A stretch of 64,000 bases of DNA from Vespula vulgaris (lineage: Eukaryota > Arthropoda > Insecta > Hymenoptera > Vespidae): positions 1,364,001-1,428,000 of the forward strand of contig NC_066602.1 in assembly GCF_905475345.1 (NCBI RefSeq). The letters are read 5' to 3'. Position numbers and translations under genes: made by a program. The notes under the pieces are model-generated. The model saw only the letters and a list, made by a program, of their open reading frames with translations. It ran no database searches and was not told the origin of the DNA. Of the stretch, positions 33,491 through 45,679 are shown piece after piece; position 1 is the first letter of the stretch, and every line of letters starts with the position of its first letter.

Positions 33491-33790
33491 TATGTTTAAC
33501 AAAAAAAGATATTTAAGGCATCAAAATTTTTTCAGGATCAATATTTATTAATGTCAATATGAAAATCATTCCATTGTAATAGTTCCAATAGAACTATTCG
33601 GAAGGAGTAAATTAAAAATATTTGAATGTTCATATATGTGATATATACTATTGATATTATCGTTATTGACATCAGTATTCATATAATGGAGCTTCTCGGA
33701 AAAATTAGTAAGACAGATCTATCGAAATAATTATATCCATCTTCGTTTATATCAGTATATGTGTACGTACTTATTTCTAATTTTTGTTCG
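33491..33790. other. W-L intergenic
   Basis: About 300 bp between divergent W and L; no frame. Ends in TTTTTGTTCGTAG, an acceptor-like site directly before the L start codon. Confidence 0.35.
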
Positions 33791-33793
33791 TAG

Positions 33794-34700
33794 ATGATTG
33801 TGATAATTGTTCTTTTTCACGTAGTAATTGTTTCACACGATCGAATCGACGGAGGAAATATAGAAATTTGTATAAAGAGAAATAGAAGGAAAAAGGTTTT
33901 TGATGCGGTGTTACCACAGATTGCTGAAAGTTGATATTCCATATGCAAGTCGAAAAGAGTCAATTGCAGAACAGAAGGAAATTATTAAAGAAAAATTTTA
34001 ATGGCTACTGTATACATCCATTCCTGGCAAAATGCTGTAAGTAATTTTTCATTTTCTTCATAAACAGTAATAATTATAGTAATAAAATTGGTGAGAATTC
34101 TGCTTTAGCTTTCTAATTTGATCGTATTGTAGTCTCACAGCTATGGAGACAATGATCACGGAGATTGGCTTCCCATATCATGATGCATAAAACCAGAGAA
34201 CTTTAACACTTTTGATCCTAATGGTACATACGTTGGTGTTTTATTAAGGAAACTTAGTAAAATATTTGCAATAATATAAAAACACGTTTGGATGTTAACA
34301 TTTAACAGTCTCCTATTTTAATTAATTAGAGTTATTACAAAAGTGTATTTCATTCGATCAATAGTGATATGATACTACGTCTTAAGAGTTATCATGAATT
34401 GTACCTTCCAAAATCTTTAATAATAATAATTTGCTTAATTACGTTTATTCATAGAGGGAGGCACAGCCATTTTCGCTAATTCATTACATTTTTTTACAAT
34501 TACTTTAAAGAAAAATTTATACAATTTTTTCTTATGTACACGTAGGTGAATGTAATTTTCTTCATTCCTTGCAGGCGGCAGCGAAAGAACTTCGATGTTT
34601 ATTCGTCGGAGTACAAAGAACTGATCTGGTAACTCCAAATCTAAAAGTCCAAGTCAATCATTTGTTGATTTTACACGCTACCAACAACTGCCATTTTTAA
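33794..34700 (+). CDS. Family L gene (three candidate segments)
   Basis: 33,794-33,934 encodes 46 residues: MIVIIVLFHVVIVSHDRID, a leader-like start, then a basic IKRNRRKKVF. A second segment, 34,002-34,037 (MATVYIHSWQNA), ends at GTAAGT (34,038) and joins in phase 0 to 34,575-34,700 after TTCCTTGCAG: AAAKELRCLFVGVQRTDLVT, KVQVNHLL, stop TAA. The intron is 537 nt. In the copy at 38,100-38,210 the sequence between the first and second segments is open (VDVPYIHIEKSRAQNSRNHY), so the ancestral gene was probably continuous and this copy has a frameshift near 33,920. The product would be small, secreted and basic. Function unknown. Confidence 0.45.
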
Positions 34701-34879
34701 ATTTAAGTCTAATAGAAAATAAATTAAAATTGTCTGATATACCGTCTGTGTTCCATAGCAGGTAATGTTTAGCGAAATCTACTATTGCTTAAACAGTGAA
34801 TAGTTTAACTCGTCGTTCATTTATATCGTTTAAATGAGTTTAAAATTAGCAAAAGTTTGAAGTTTGACGTTTTCACCTT

Positions 34880-35330
34880 TAAAAAGTGAGGCGAAGCGTC
34901 AGTCATTCCAATGTTCGTTTTTATTGACATCACACGCAGCTACGAAACTCAGATGCAAGTATTCCAATATGAACATCATAAATTATTTAAATTTTAGCTT
35001 AAAATTATTTTATGTTATTCGCGCGTTACGATCTTCGTAATGTTTAAGCGAATATACTATCGTTTAAATATTACGATTATGAAAATAATTCATTTGTCGA
35101 TTCTATTATATCTAAAACATTAACTTGAAATATTATAATTATTACTATAATAATAATAATATTCAGTTTATCAAAAATCAAGCAAAAGCATATCAATTCT
35201 TCGTTCTTTCGGTAAAAAGATGAAAAGCACAGAATGATTTCTATTTTGATATTTTTCCGTATTTACCCTTTATACTCCGCGTCCTTTCGAACATTTGGCA
35301 GCAGCAACAGGGCGGTATTAACGTCGCACA
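34880..35330. repeat. Strongly conserved L 3' segment, copy 1
   Basis: Paired with 38,680-39,130. Bases 35,025-35,253 (229 nt) are identical to 38,821-39,049, while the flanks differ clearly. No frame is kept, so protein constraint is not the reason. A TATA-like CTTTATA (- strand TATAAAG) lies at 35,268-35,274. Confidence 0.85.
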
Positions 35331-36330
35331 AAGTGGTATATAGTGTAACATATTACATACTTCCACTTTGATAGCAAGGAATATATTACAGTGATATTTC
35401 ATTTACATTATATTTAATTATATTGTAGTAATATAGCAAATATATTATATGAATTTATTGACAAATATTGACAAAATTTCAATGGAATCCTCATTTTATT
35501 CTAGATAATTTTCTACGATATTTATGACAATTTTTCTCTCAATTCTTGTACACCATTTTCATTGCTATCATTATCTATGAAATTTCCTTATTTTTCTAAT
35601 GAACTTTCCAAGAGGACATCCGAGTGCAAAGGGTTAAAAAGAAAAATAATTGTTACAAAGTAGCCTGAAAAAAAAGCAAACAAATATGTATTGAGAAAGT
35701 ATTACAATTTCATATTCTCTATGTTTGCGGTATATGTAAACTGGATTTTTGATTTATATTTACTTTTCTCTTAATTTTTCAGAAATTCTCTTAAGAATTT
35801 ATTATTCCTGCTCGGAAGAAAGATAAATAAGCATAAACTTTCATTTGTTGAATGAATTCTGAATACATATTTATTTGCTTTTTTCTTTTGTTCTTTTTTT
35901 TCTTAATTAAAATTTCTTTCGTTAATTTATTTTATGGTTTAATTTTCTTTTTAATCATAAATTGATTTATGTACATAGAGATGCATACTCCGAGATAAAT
36001 AGTTTATCATAAAATATTAAATATTTATGTTGACAATTATATAAATATGTAGGTATATAAATGTGATTAAATGTTATACTATTATGTTATGTTTGTGTGT
36101 GTGTATGTGTGTATGTTTAAACACACATCCACATAAAATCTGTATATAAGAATAAGTGTTATACGAAATTATCGCTAATGTAAGTTTTAACAGTATGTAA
36201 TAAACTTAAAAGCAACTACAAAAATAGTTCTATGTCCCTTTATCATTAATTATGTTTTAGGCAACTGACTCTTGAAAATAAATTATCCTTGACTAATGCA
36301 TTCAGATTGATAGGTCGAAACAAAAAAAAA
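35331..36330. other. AT-rich gene-free stretch
   Basis: A worn N/R-like fragment at about 35,490-35,590 (ATTTTCTACGATATTTATGA), poly-T runs, a GT microsatellite at 36,090-36,118, and a remnant of the L intron near 36,180-36,230. No gene seen. Confidence 0.45.
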
Positions 36331-36337
36331 TACTAAT

Positions 36338-36661
36338 ATGATTTATTTTATCGAGAGCATCTTGTTTAAAATGATATGTACGATACACTTATCATTATGC
36401 CGCCTGATTGGGGGCTTATGTATTCTTTTGGATTCTCCCTCTCTTGAATCTTCCAAGAACTTGCATGGAAGACTACTAGATGCAGTATCAAAATCTTTAA
36501 TCCCTTTCAATGAATACAATAAGTTCAAGTTTCAAATCAAGGTTTTCCTATCATTTATTTCTGTCATTATTTTTCATTCATTAACGAGATATTATGTCAT
36601 CCACGATTATCTCATTACAATGCTGCCAATAACTTTGAAACGAAACTATCGTAAATGGTGA
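36338..36661 (+). CDS. Family Q frame, 107 aa
   Basis: ATG-started frame with hydrophobic and serine-rich text (LCRLIGGLCILLDSPSLESS, KNLHGRLLDAVSKS, NEYNKFKFQIKVF, ITLKRNYRKW). The middle corresponds in position and partly in frame to Q at 19,995 and 55,693. Upstream residues cover what is non-coding flank in the other copies, so the true start may be an acceptor near 36,440. Low certainty. Confidence 0.3.
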   Translation: MIYFIESILFKMICTIHLSLCRLIGGLCILLDSPSLESSKNLHGRLLDAVSKSLIPFNEYNKFKFQIKVFLSFISVIIFHSLTRYYVIHDYLITMLPITLKRNYRKW

Positions 36662-37700
36662 ATTCTTTTTTTGTTTTTTCCTTCTTTTCTCTTTTTGATT
36701 CCATCTCTGCTTTTGATTCTTCCTATCGATCATTCTCCATAACTATATCTTTTCGATTATTTTACTTTGTAAAAATTTAATTTTGCTTATCTCCTTTTTG
36801 GGGAGTGAATATTTTTTCGCATTTATTTATTGATATTTATTTATTTTTCGTGAAAAACACAATGACATTGCCTAGACAGTAGGATTCAGAAGATTCTATT
36901 CAGAAGGAAAGATTATTTCATGGAGAGCTATTTCCTGTAACATTTATAAGTTATGCTTAGCGCCACGTCGATCAGTTAGTTGAATAACGATAAATAAAAA
37001 AAAGTATGATAGATCTCTATTACATTAGGCACTCTATTATATCAGTATTATATTATATCTGTGCTTATCGAGAAATTAAATCATTCGGATAATTTATTCG
37101 CAAAATACAAATATTATTTTACTAGAAATACAATAAAATCACTGCTACACTCGGTTATACGTAATAAATAATAAATGATTGCAGAAATATAATTTTTTCA
37201 TAAGAACTAACTAGTTTAGGGCATAACATACGCCATATAGCGCAATACAATATACGCAACCTTGTATATAGTGCATAATTAGCTCATTCTTTTGTTCTTC
37301 GCTCGGAAATAAATTTTCAGAAAAATCTACTCGCTCGTATGAAAGAATTGAATCAGTTACGTGGTGCATTGCTTTGCAAAAGACTTAACTGGCTAGTTAA
37401 ATGATGCAGTTAAATAATAATAATAAAGTAATTGAATTATATAGCTTATCGTATTATTCAATTGTCTAGTCGCTTTGTTGAGAGGAAAACAAATTAGAAA
37501 ATTCCTTTTCTTTTTCTTTTTTTTTTTTTGAAAATGAGACAACAGGTCTGCGTACACACGCACACAAGACCGCGCACTCATTCCCGGCCACTTGACTGGC
37601 GCAGATAAGCGCGCACCACATCACACGCAGATGGAGAGAGATAACGAAGGTTTAAAACGACGGTACTCGACGATAAGTAAGGGAGAAAATAATAGGTATA
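36662..37700. repeat. Q flank, R centre and one R arm
   Basis: 36,780-37,100 matches the Q flank. 37,150-37,440 is an R centre, and 37,440-37,700 an arm whose MKKY start is destroyed by a poly-T run (37,500-37,530) but which keeps ACTTGACTGGCGCAGATAAG and GATGGAGAGAGATAACGAAG. Confidence 0.5.
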
Positions 37701-37779
37701 TTCGCTATCATTAAATCCCTATTGAAACGTATCAACAGGGTAATTCGCGCTACGCAGCAAATTACTTCGTCCAAATCGC

Positions 37780-38566
37780 AATATTGTTTATATCAGTACA
37801 TAGCCATGTACTTATTTACAATTTTTTGTTCTTGGATGATAGTGATAATTGTTCCTTGTCACGTAATAATTGTTCCACACGATCGAATCGATAAAGGAAG
37901 TACGAAAATTTACATAAAGACAAAATAGAAAGCGAAGGATTTATGCTTCATTGTGTACTATGCACCTCTCGGCAACTACCCAAAATATCTTGAATAAATT
38001 TAAATCTTGTAAAGAATAATAATGCTTTACTTTCAAGGAATAAAGAGGGTAGAAATGATATAAAGTGTTAAACCGATATTTCCTTTTATTCGCAAGACTT
38101 AGTTTCCGATGCGATGTTACCACACACATTGCGAAAAGTTGATGTTCCTTACATACACATCGAAAAGAGTCGAGCGCAGAATTCAAGAAATCATTACAGA
38201 AAAATATTAATGGCTACAATGTACATCTATTCCTAGCTTAATTACGTTTACTCATAGAGAGAGATACAAATATTTTCGTTAGTTCATTACATTTTTTTTA
38301 CAATTACCTTAAAGAAAAACTTATATAATATATTTTCTTATATACACCTACGTGAATGTAACTTTCATTCTTTGCGGGTGGCAGCGAGAGAGCTTCGATG
38401 TTTATTCGTCGGAGTACAAAGGAAAACTAATTCGGTAACCGTCCAAACTAATCATTTATTGACTTTACATGTTGCCAACAACGGCCATTTCAAAATTCGA
38501 GTCCAACAGAGAATAAATAAAAATTATCTGATATTCCGTCGGTGTTTCGTGGCGTGTAATGTTTAA
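37780..38566 (+). pseudogene. Family L copy 2
   Basis: The leader is MIVIIVPCHVIIVPHDRID, then TAG. Further on an open part (VDVPYIHIEKSRAQ, HYRKILMATMYIYS) ends at TAG, and the intron start found at 34,038 is deleted. The last exon lacks its acceptor (TTGCGGGTGG, against TTGCAGGCGG) but is open longer than copy 1: ARELRCLFVGVQRKTNSVTV, NHLLTLHVANNG, FKIRVQQRINK, FRRCFVACNV, stop at 38,566. It shows the longer ancestral C-terminus. Confidence 0.55.
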
Positions 38567-38679
38567 CGGAATCTACTACTGCTTAAATAATGGATAGTTT
38601 AACTCGTCGTACATTTATATCGTTTAAATGAGTTTAAAATTATCAAAAGTATTAAGTTTGAAGTTTTCACCTTTAAAAA

Positions 38680-39180
38680 GTGAGGGTAACCGTCAAAGTC
38701 ATTCCAATGTTCGTTTTTATTGACATTACACGCAGCGATGAAACTCAGATGCAACTATTCCAATATGAAAATCATAAATTATTTAAATTTTAGCTGAAAA
38801 TTATTTTATGTTATTCGCACGTTACGATCTTCGTAATGTTTAAGCGAATATACTATCGTTTAAATATTACGATTATGAAAATAATTCATTTGTCGATTCT
38901 ATTATATCTAAAACATTAACTTGAAATATTATAATTATTACTATAATAATAATAATATTCAGTTTATCAAAAATCAAGCAAAAGCATATCAATTCTTCGT
39001 TCTTTCGGTAAAAAGATGAAAAGCACAGAATGATTTCTATTTTGATATTATTCCGTATTTACCTTTTATACTCGGCGTCCTTTCGAACGTTTGGTAGCAG
39101 CAACAGGGCGGTATTAACGTCGCACAAACGTGGTATATAGTGTAACATATTACATAGTCTCACTTTGGTACACCAAGGAA
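38680..39180. repeat. Strongly conserved L 3' segment, copy 2
   Basis: Partner of 34,880-35,330. On the - strand it carries TATAAAAGGT (39,061-39,070) and, beyond it, a 60-codon frame (39,059-39,241) that contains the TATA-like site. The 229 identical bases lie immediately downstream of that TATA-like site on the - strand. Confidence 0.8.
39062..39070 (-). promoter_or_regulatory. TATA-like box
   Basis: TATAAAAGG on the - strand; the other copy has TATAAAGGG at the same place. Its position upstream of the 229-bp identical segment makes it a candidate core promoter. Confidence 0.3.
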
Positions 39181-39267
39181 TATATGTAGTGGTATTTGTT
39201 TTATCTGAATTTATATAGATCGAGGAACAAATTTCTTGCAAAAGAAATCAAAATTCTATGAAAACAA

Positions 39268-39462
39268 ATGATTCTGATCTTAATTCTTATTTTCAAAATG
39301 AGACAACATGTGTCCGTTCACACGCAGATAGAAAGACACACGTATTCCCGTCCACATGTCAGTGCACAAAAGCGTACACAAGAGCACACGTGCATGGAGA
39401 GAGGCAATAACAAATCTTTTAATCCGAGAGTAATTAACGATACGTACATGCATTTTCAGTAA
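39268..39462 (+). CDS. Family R small frame, modified start
   Basis: 64 residues with HVSVHTQIERHTYSRPHVS and EHTCMERGNNKSF; the EHT.MERDN motif matches 4,122 and 60,503. The MKKYL start is replaced by unrelated sequence. Low certainty. Confidence 0.2.
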   Translation: MILILILIFKMRQHVSVHTQIERHTYSRPHVSAQKRTQEHTCMERGNNKSFNPRVINDTYMHFQ

Positions 39463-39539
39463 GACCCAATCAAAACTTACTAACAAGAGAGTTGGGATTA
39501 CACAGCAAATTAATTCGTTCAAATTTCGATATTACTAAA

Positions 39540-39970
39540 AAACGTACACTAAGTATTATAAATATTTTTCTAGTACATATCGTGAATACTATATGAAGAA
39601 TAATTTGAAACACTGACCTCAAAATTTCTTCTATTGGGATATTCTACTCAATTTAAATTGATGAAATAACTATGACGTAAACATGGCCTTAACATTTCTC
39701 GTATAATTTAAAAATATTCTCGGGCTAGTATTGTTATCTGGAAAAGCGGTGAGTCTTTATATCGTTCTCGTAGGTTTACTTATGATAGATGATAAACTTT
39801 CAGTTCCATCTTAATTTCACTTTGATTATGTTCCACATGGAACGTCTGACAATCCTTCAACGGTCCTTTCGACTTGAATCGATTATACCCTCTAGCTAAA
39901 ACTCCCCATCCATGGATTCCTTGAAAAAGATGTATTCATGAAAAAGGCCTAATCGTACCACTATTCGAAC
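39540..39970 (-). pseudogene. Family D copy, decayed, with 3' flank
   Basis: Same subgroup as 21,300 and 48,640. The D block is recognisable near 39,870-39,960; no long frame. Confidence 0.4.
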
Positions 39971-39984
39971 GAATAATGTTACGT

Positions 39985-40600
39985 CGAATTAAAAGGGATT
40001 GGTCGAGAAATTCGTTTCCTCCGAACACATATCCTTTTCGGCCGATTAACAAAAAATTTTAATCCACCTACGTAAAGCGCATTCAAATGAAATACGTAGA
40101 GAAAAAGACGATGTAACGGAAAAAAAATGAATATGGAGAAAGATTCTCTCTGAATTCATATCTCTTATTATTGCGTAATACAGGAAAAGAAATGATAGTT
40201 TCAAGAGATAAACAAAGGAGAAATTAATTCTTAATGATAGTCATTTTTAAGTAGATAAATAAAAAAAATTGATTGTCAATAGTCAATATTCTTTAATTAA
40301 TTTCAAATTATAAGCTGTGAAGGAAAAAGAAAAAAAAAAGTAATATGGCGAATTAAAAGATATTGTTCCTTAATAAAAGAGAAGCTCAATACTCCTTAAT
40401 TAATTTCATTTTCGACCTTTCCGTTCGTGTGAGCAATTAATGTGCGTAAAACGTAATAACCATAACTGCCATGAACCCTTTCGGACGTTAGCTCTCAGCA
40501 AATCGATGGTACTTTATCGAACAAACGTAGTTCACATCTGAAAATATATATCATAATTTTAAAAGCACATAATGTATTATAGAGATGCTTGGTTTATATG
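39985..40600 (-). pseudogene. Family C copy and worn J
   Basis: FISFECALRRWIK and KDMCSEET, in the C body frame, precede a stop (39,990-40,110); the leader at 40,150-40,350 is broken. 40,400-40,550 resembles J. Confidence 0.4.
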
Positions 40601-40639
40601 AATTCGTAGATATTAAAGAACATATTTTGTTATAAACAG

Positions 40640-41230
40640 ACCAAAATTTTATCCTTTATAATTTTCTACGAAATCTATGATAAGTTTTGAAGAAAATTTT
40701 TTACATTTGCATCTCTTTCATCGATGAGATCTCTTGTTTTTTTGATAGATGATATAACTATCACTTCTATCGTTTTCTTCCGGATTAATATTTATTTTTT
40801 CTAACGTGGCTGTATAAACGCCTATTTGAAATTCTTATTCACCGCTTATATCTTATATCATGAGACGTGTGCGTATTTGGACATCTAGCCGATCTTCTAA
40901 TAAAAAAAAAAAAACAGATATGGAGATAATTGCATTTTACGAAATCACGGAATGATACATAATAATACATAATACTTTCCTAGTTTTCTGACTAATTATT
41001 CGAGGGATCTATTTATACTACTCGAAGCTTCAGTACGAACTGATTTCAGCTTTGAAAATCTCTTTCTCCAGTTTTACGATCGCTTGTTTACTTCATCGAA
41101 TTTCGCTATATATACAACTTCTTGTTATTATTCTCCTTCAGTGAAACAGAGAAGGGCTCATATTGTCGTGAAAACACAACCCACGTTCTCTTTCGTAAGA
41201 TCGACTGATATTCTTTTCATGTAACTTAGT
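40640..41230 (-). pseudogene. Family N and C' 3' parts
   Basis: The acidic ENDRSDSYIIYQKNK remnant of N lies at about 40,700-40,790; 40,950-41,230 is the C' tail and spacer (compare 25,360-25,560). Confidence 0.4.
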
Positions 41231-41443
41231 AATTGAACGATCTTTTGATTTCTTTTATTGTGTCATTACAATAGAAAACTTCAGAAAAATATGTATTTCT
41301 CAAAAAGTTGCGGTGGAAACAGTGGTTCTTCAATATACATTAAATTCTTTGCAATATATCATTAAATAATTCTGAGGTTCTCTCGAAGAAGAAAAAGGAA
41401 AGAAAGTAATATTACGATAAAAAAATAAATGTGAGACAGGATT

Positions 41444-41668
41444 TTATTCGAAGCAATATATTTTATTACTATTGCGTAATAAAGAAAAGGATGTCTTTGT
41501 TAACTTAAGCAATAGGTATGTGTTTACAAGAAGGAAAGGTAATATTGGATGCAATGTTTTCAAAGAATACCAAAGAAGATATACCTTCCGACGAAGAAAT
41601 ATTTTACAAGAGAAGATTTCACAAAAGGAATTTCGTAATACGAAAATAGTAGTATCGTCCATATCCAA
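41444..41668 (-). CDS. Family C' leader region, open
   Basis: 74 residues: MDMDDTTIFVLRNSFCEIFS, RRKVYLLWYSLKTLH, hydrophobic FLLVNTYLLLKL, then TKTSFSLLRNSNKIY. The KLT.TSFSLL end equals the end of the C leader (KLTSFSLSLL), linking C and C'. Stops where the body should begin, so partial. Confidence 0.3.
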   Translation of the reverse strand: MDMDDTTIFVLRNSFCEIFSCKIFLRRKVYLLWYSLKTLHPILPFLLVNTYLLLKLTKTSFSLLRNSNKIYCFE

Positions 41669-41749
41669 TAGTAATGGAACACTATTTTTAAATATAACTT
41701 GGATTTACGAAAGAGGAAACAAGAATTTTCGTACGTGAGTTAATTTAAA

Positions 41750-42530
41750 TACTTTCATAGCAATTAATTCGATATAACGTTAATAATTGAAATAATCATT
41801 AATAATAATGCATTATATCATAATGTAAGTAATAAGAATTACAGTTTAAGGTGACATTTTCAAATTAGAAAACCAAACTTTCTGGATTTTAATTCTCTAA
41901 TTAGAACGCAAAAGATGAGAAATTTCCCCTCTACTGTAATTATGTAGTAACAGTAATATATAATATATGTACACGCAAAATAATCTCATGAATCTGGAAA
42001 TCTTCCAATGAAATTGACAATTATTCTGATCTTCTTTAACTGAAATAATCATAAAACTGTAATTATTTATAATATAATTAATTATTACAATAATGATTAT
42101 TGTATACTTATGAAAAAGAAGTACGTTCACAGCGGTCTGGATGCTTATCTAATATGCTTAAAGAGAGCGATAAGAAGGATGTGTTTGTAATAGTACATGA
42201 GTATGCCTCGTACGATATAGTGATATTTGATGAAGTAAACAAATATTCATAAAACTGGGGAAAGAGATTTTCAAAGTTGAGCTCACTTCGTATTGAAACT
42301 TCGAGTAGTATAAATAGATCCCTCGACTAATTAGTCAGGAAACCAGGAAAGTATTATATTATTGTTATGCATCATTCCGTGATGTCGTAATATACAATTT
42401 GAGACTACCAATCCGTTTACTTATTTACTTCTTTTTCATTAAGGGAATCGCAAAATTTCCAAACACGAGTGAGTTTCGTGCTGTAAGTAATACCGAAGAG
42501 GAATTCCAGGTAGACATTTACGTATTGATC
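41750..42530 (+). pseudogene. C' end and N, + strand
   Basis: 41,750-42,105 is AT-rich. From 42,110, MKKKYVHSGLDAYLICLKRA then stop; at 42,445 IAKFPNTSEFRAVSNTEEEF, after TTTCATTAAG, is open to a stop near 42,540. The acidic N part and the C' leader are missing. Confidence 0.45.
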
Positions 42531-42539
42531 GGATTTTAA

Positions 42540-43310
42540 CGATCTGCGCGTACGCAATACCTTCTCTCATAGCTACTGTCCAGCCTTATCATATTAAACG
42601 ATTTATTATTACCTCCATCCGTGCACGTACGTGTTTACGTACGCGAGTCAAGTGGGCGGGAATGAGTGCGCGTGTCAACGTACACTTGCTCCCTTATTTT
42701 GAAAACAAGAAAGGTATTTCTTCATTAGTCTTCCTTTCATCAAACAAAGCAGACAATTCCATAAAACGACTAGCGGAATAATTCAATTATCCATTTAGCT
42801 GAACGATTTAATTCCCTGATTAAGTCTTTTGCAGATCGATGTAGTAGGAAGAATGGATTCTTCCATATGAACGAATACATTTTTCTAGAAAATTACCTCC
42901 TATTGGAGAATGCAAAATAATAACCCCGTTATAATTCTAGTTATCTTAAATTTCCTATATTATGTTCCAAATCAATTGATATCTAAGAATATAGTCCATT
43001 ACTCTGCAAAATATGTGACTGTATTGTCAAACAATGAATCTACATAGGTAATTAAATGATACAGCTAAACATCAATTATCTGCTTGGTCTGATGAAAGAA
43101 AAGCAAATGAAAGAATTATTTCCTTATTATCAACATAAGCCAGCAGTTAGACGCACCCACGAACACAGAACAGCATACTCCATCCCGGCCACTCGACTGA
43201 CGCAAATAGGGGCGCACGCAGATGAAGAGAGTTAATAACGAAAGATTTAAAAGGAAGGTACTTAATGATAAGTAAGGGAGAACGTATCACGGACATTCAT
43301 TGTGACTAAA
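42540..43310. repeat. R element
   Basis: Left arm 42,560-42,765 (- strand MKGRLMKKYLSCFQNKGAS then stop), centre with CAGATCGATGTAGTAGG, right arm 43,075-43,310 (ATGAAAGAATTATTTCC, with frameshifts). Confidence 0.6.
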
Positions 43311-43319
43311 TCCTTTTCA

Positions 43320-44080
43320 GAACGAATTAAATGGGCAATTCGCGCTACTGACCAAATTACTTCGTGCAATTTCAAAATTTATGGAAAACGCTAATTAAAT
43401 ATTACGAATATTTTTTAAATAGATGTGAATATCATGACAAACAAATTGGAATATAAAATTCAACGTTTCTCTCTTTTTAATTATATCGGATGAATACTTA
43501 ATTTCAATCAATGGAATAACGATGACGTGAACGTGGACTTCCTATTTCACGTTTAATTTAAAAGTATTCCACTGCTAGTCATTATTTCCAAAAACGGTGA
43601 ATCTTTTGGTTATTCCAGTCTGTTAAATTATTCTGTATTATATACATCCCGCAGTTTCATGTCAAGTCACCTTTGATTCTTGCCCCATGTGAAACTTCGG
43701 ACGACCTTTCAATAAATCTTTCCGAGTTCAATCGAATATACGCTCCAGCTAAAGCCGCTCACGTTTGGATCCTTTGAAAAATGTAAATCTCTCCCATTTC
43801 CTCTTACCGCTGTTCCAAGCTTCATAAAACAGCGCCATATTGGTCTTTCCAAGCTTCGTCGTCAAGCACAAATGTTTTTTCTTCTTTTTCCTCTTCTTAA
43901 GTATTCCCAATCAGATAACGCATACATGAACAATAGCTAACGATGTTTCTTCCTTGGTTAGAATTTCCAACTGGTTTTTAAACCACTCTTCTGCATTCAC
44001 GATCCAATGCGCTGTATTATAACAGAAGAAATTAACATAGAAAATTGGATAAGATACGTGACGAGTTACTTATATCTGAT
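43320..44080 (-). pseudogene. D' block and 3' flank after B
   Basis: NAEEWFKNQLEILTKEETSL, AIVHVCVI, stop, then KLGKTNMALFYEAWNSGKRK and FTFFKGSKRERL. One frame break only; otherwise the cleanest D' copy. Confidence 0.45.
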
Positions 44081-44099
44081 CTCTTCGTACCTCGTTTAT

Positions 44100-44532
44100 T
44101 TAAATTCAATATTGAAGTCGATGGTTGTTATATTATTGTTCTAGCAATAGTAACATGTTGCTTTCATACACTAGATAATTAGCTTCCTCTCTCACCAACT
44201 TGGGTTTCAGATTATTGGCAAGATTTGTAATAAATTCGCAAGCAGCATCATCTTCCTCCGCCGTTTTTACCATCTGACACATTAAATGACGAATAACAAG
44301 TAACGCACAATTCTATAAAAAAAATAGAGGATATTTTATTCATTTATTATTATTTACCTCCTCTCCTACATCAAGCATCTTGTTTCCTATATCGAATATT
44401 CTTTATTACAGCAGTTGAAAATTATACGGATTATTGATTTATATTGAAATAATACCTTTAAAATTGCTTAAGGTAAGAGACCTAATAACCCACTCATCGA
44501 TAGAAATACTCTCGTCGCCATGATAAAATCTG
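44100..44532 (-). pseudogene. Family B copy, stop in leader
   Basis: MATRVFLSMSGLLGLLP then TAA. The intron ends are kept (GAGGAG then GTAAAT; TGTCAG). Exon 2 is open: MVKTAEEDDAACEFITNLAN, LVREEANYLVYESNM, then TAA. Confidence 0.6.
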
Positions 44533-44710
44533 TGTAAAAATTCAATAAATTTTCGTAAAATGTACCTATGATATAAATTTTATATTCCATATTACACTTT
44601 AGAATAAAAAATTTATATCTTATCTCTAAAATATCTTAATATTTGATAAAAACAGCACTGATTGATTTACCATTTAAACATAAGACTGAAGAGAAAAACG
44701 TTTTCCTTTC

Positions 44711-45141
44711 CTAACCTGGTTGACGGTCGGATATTTGTCTTATCCAAATAGGACATATCGTCTGATGTAAGGAAAAACAGGAAGTACCGATGTACGTGTG
44801 TTTCATTTCAGATGTCGAATGTTTAATTATCACGTTGAACGTAGAAATCCATGTAGCTTCTTTGAACGTAATTATAATTCAGATATCGGTCAACTAGGCT
44901 CCTCTGCAATACTTCTGGGCTCTTGGAACTGCTTTCATCTTCGTTTAGTCTTGTATATCTCTGAAATAAATTAAAATTCTTAGATTGGTGAAGACTTAGG
45001 GTAGACGTTCAATTGTTCATTGAAATTGTCCAGTCATCAAAGGTAAATCGGGCCACGCCATTTTTTGCGATATAAAGTACATCCTACGAGAAACAAGAAA
45101 ATAATAATTAGGATGTTATTGATCATAAAAATCAGTTTCAT
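44711..45141 (-). pseudogene. Family A copy, leader intact, frame split
   Basis: The leader MKLIFMINNILIIIFLFLVG is intact. Exon 2 after TTATTTCAG (44,960) reads RYTRLNEDESSSKS, VLQRS; the tail STFNVIIKHSTSEM, TSCFSLHQT and W is in another frame, to TAG at 44,711. The usual donor is GTGGCC. Confidence 0.55.
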
Positions 45142-45289
45142 TTTCGTAATATAGTATTGAAATTTTATAATAAATTACTAACGAATACAGATAAATTTAC
45201 TTTATATCGACAAGGAACAAAAGACAAGAAAGAAGGAAGAAATTCTACCGTTTGAATTGCTTGTCAGTTAGAATTTGCGACGTATGAAG

Positions 45290-45490
45290 TATATACGTGA
45301 TAATTAAGCACTTACTTACGTATTACTCGTTCAACAATTATCGAAAGGATGACTTCTGCAAGCGAGTTCCCTTCGCAAATCGCCATGTTAGATGACTGAG
45401 GTAATTTCTGAAGCCATGCGCGCTGGAAAGGGTTATTACATTCTATGCAGATAATCAATACCACGTATTACCTGATAGAAAGAGCCGAAA
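45290..45490. promoter_or_regulatory. J block
   Basis: Between A (-) and C (+): ACGTATTACTCG, AATCGCCATGTTAGATGACT, CAATACCACGTATTACCTG, GAAAGAGCCGAAA. Confidence 0.4.
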
Positions 45491-45679
45491 AGACGCGGTA
45501 CGGGAGGAAATAAATTTTACAATGTACTCCCATTAATTGGAAAATAATTTTTTTTTTACCTTCCATTCCTTTCTCTATTTTAACGCTTTTTTCTTTAAAA
45601 TTTACATATAGAAATTATATAAATAATTTTGCTAATCGGCTATTAATTTTTTCCCGCTTCTATCGTTAAAAATATTCAT

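Noticed and set aside
37393..37581. 62-codon frame with a lysine run
   Set aside because: Built on the poly-T tract at 37,500-37,530; no counterpart in other R arms.
41472..41738. 88-codon + strand frame with RRR and NGT text
   Set aside because: Opposite strand to the C' leader; the corresponding places at 23,700, 52,900 and 62,200 are not open on this strand, whereas the C' leader frame recurs.
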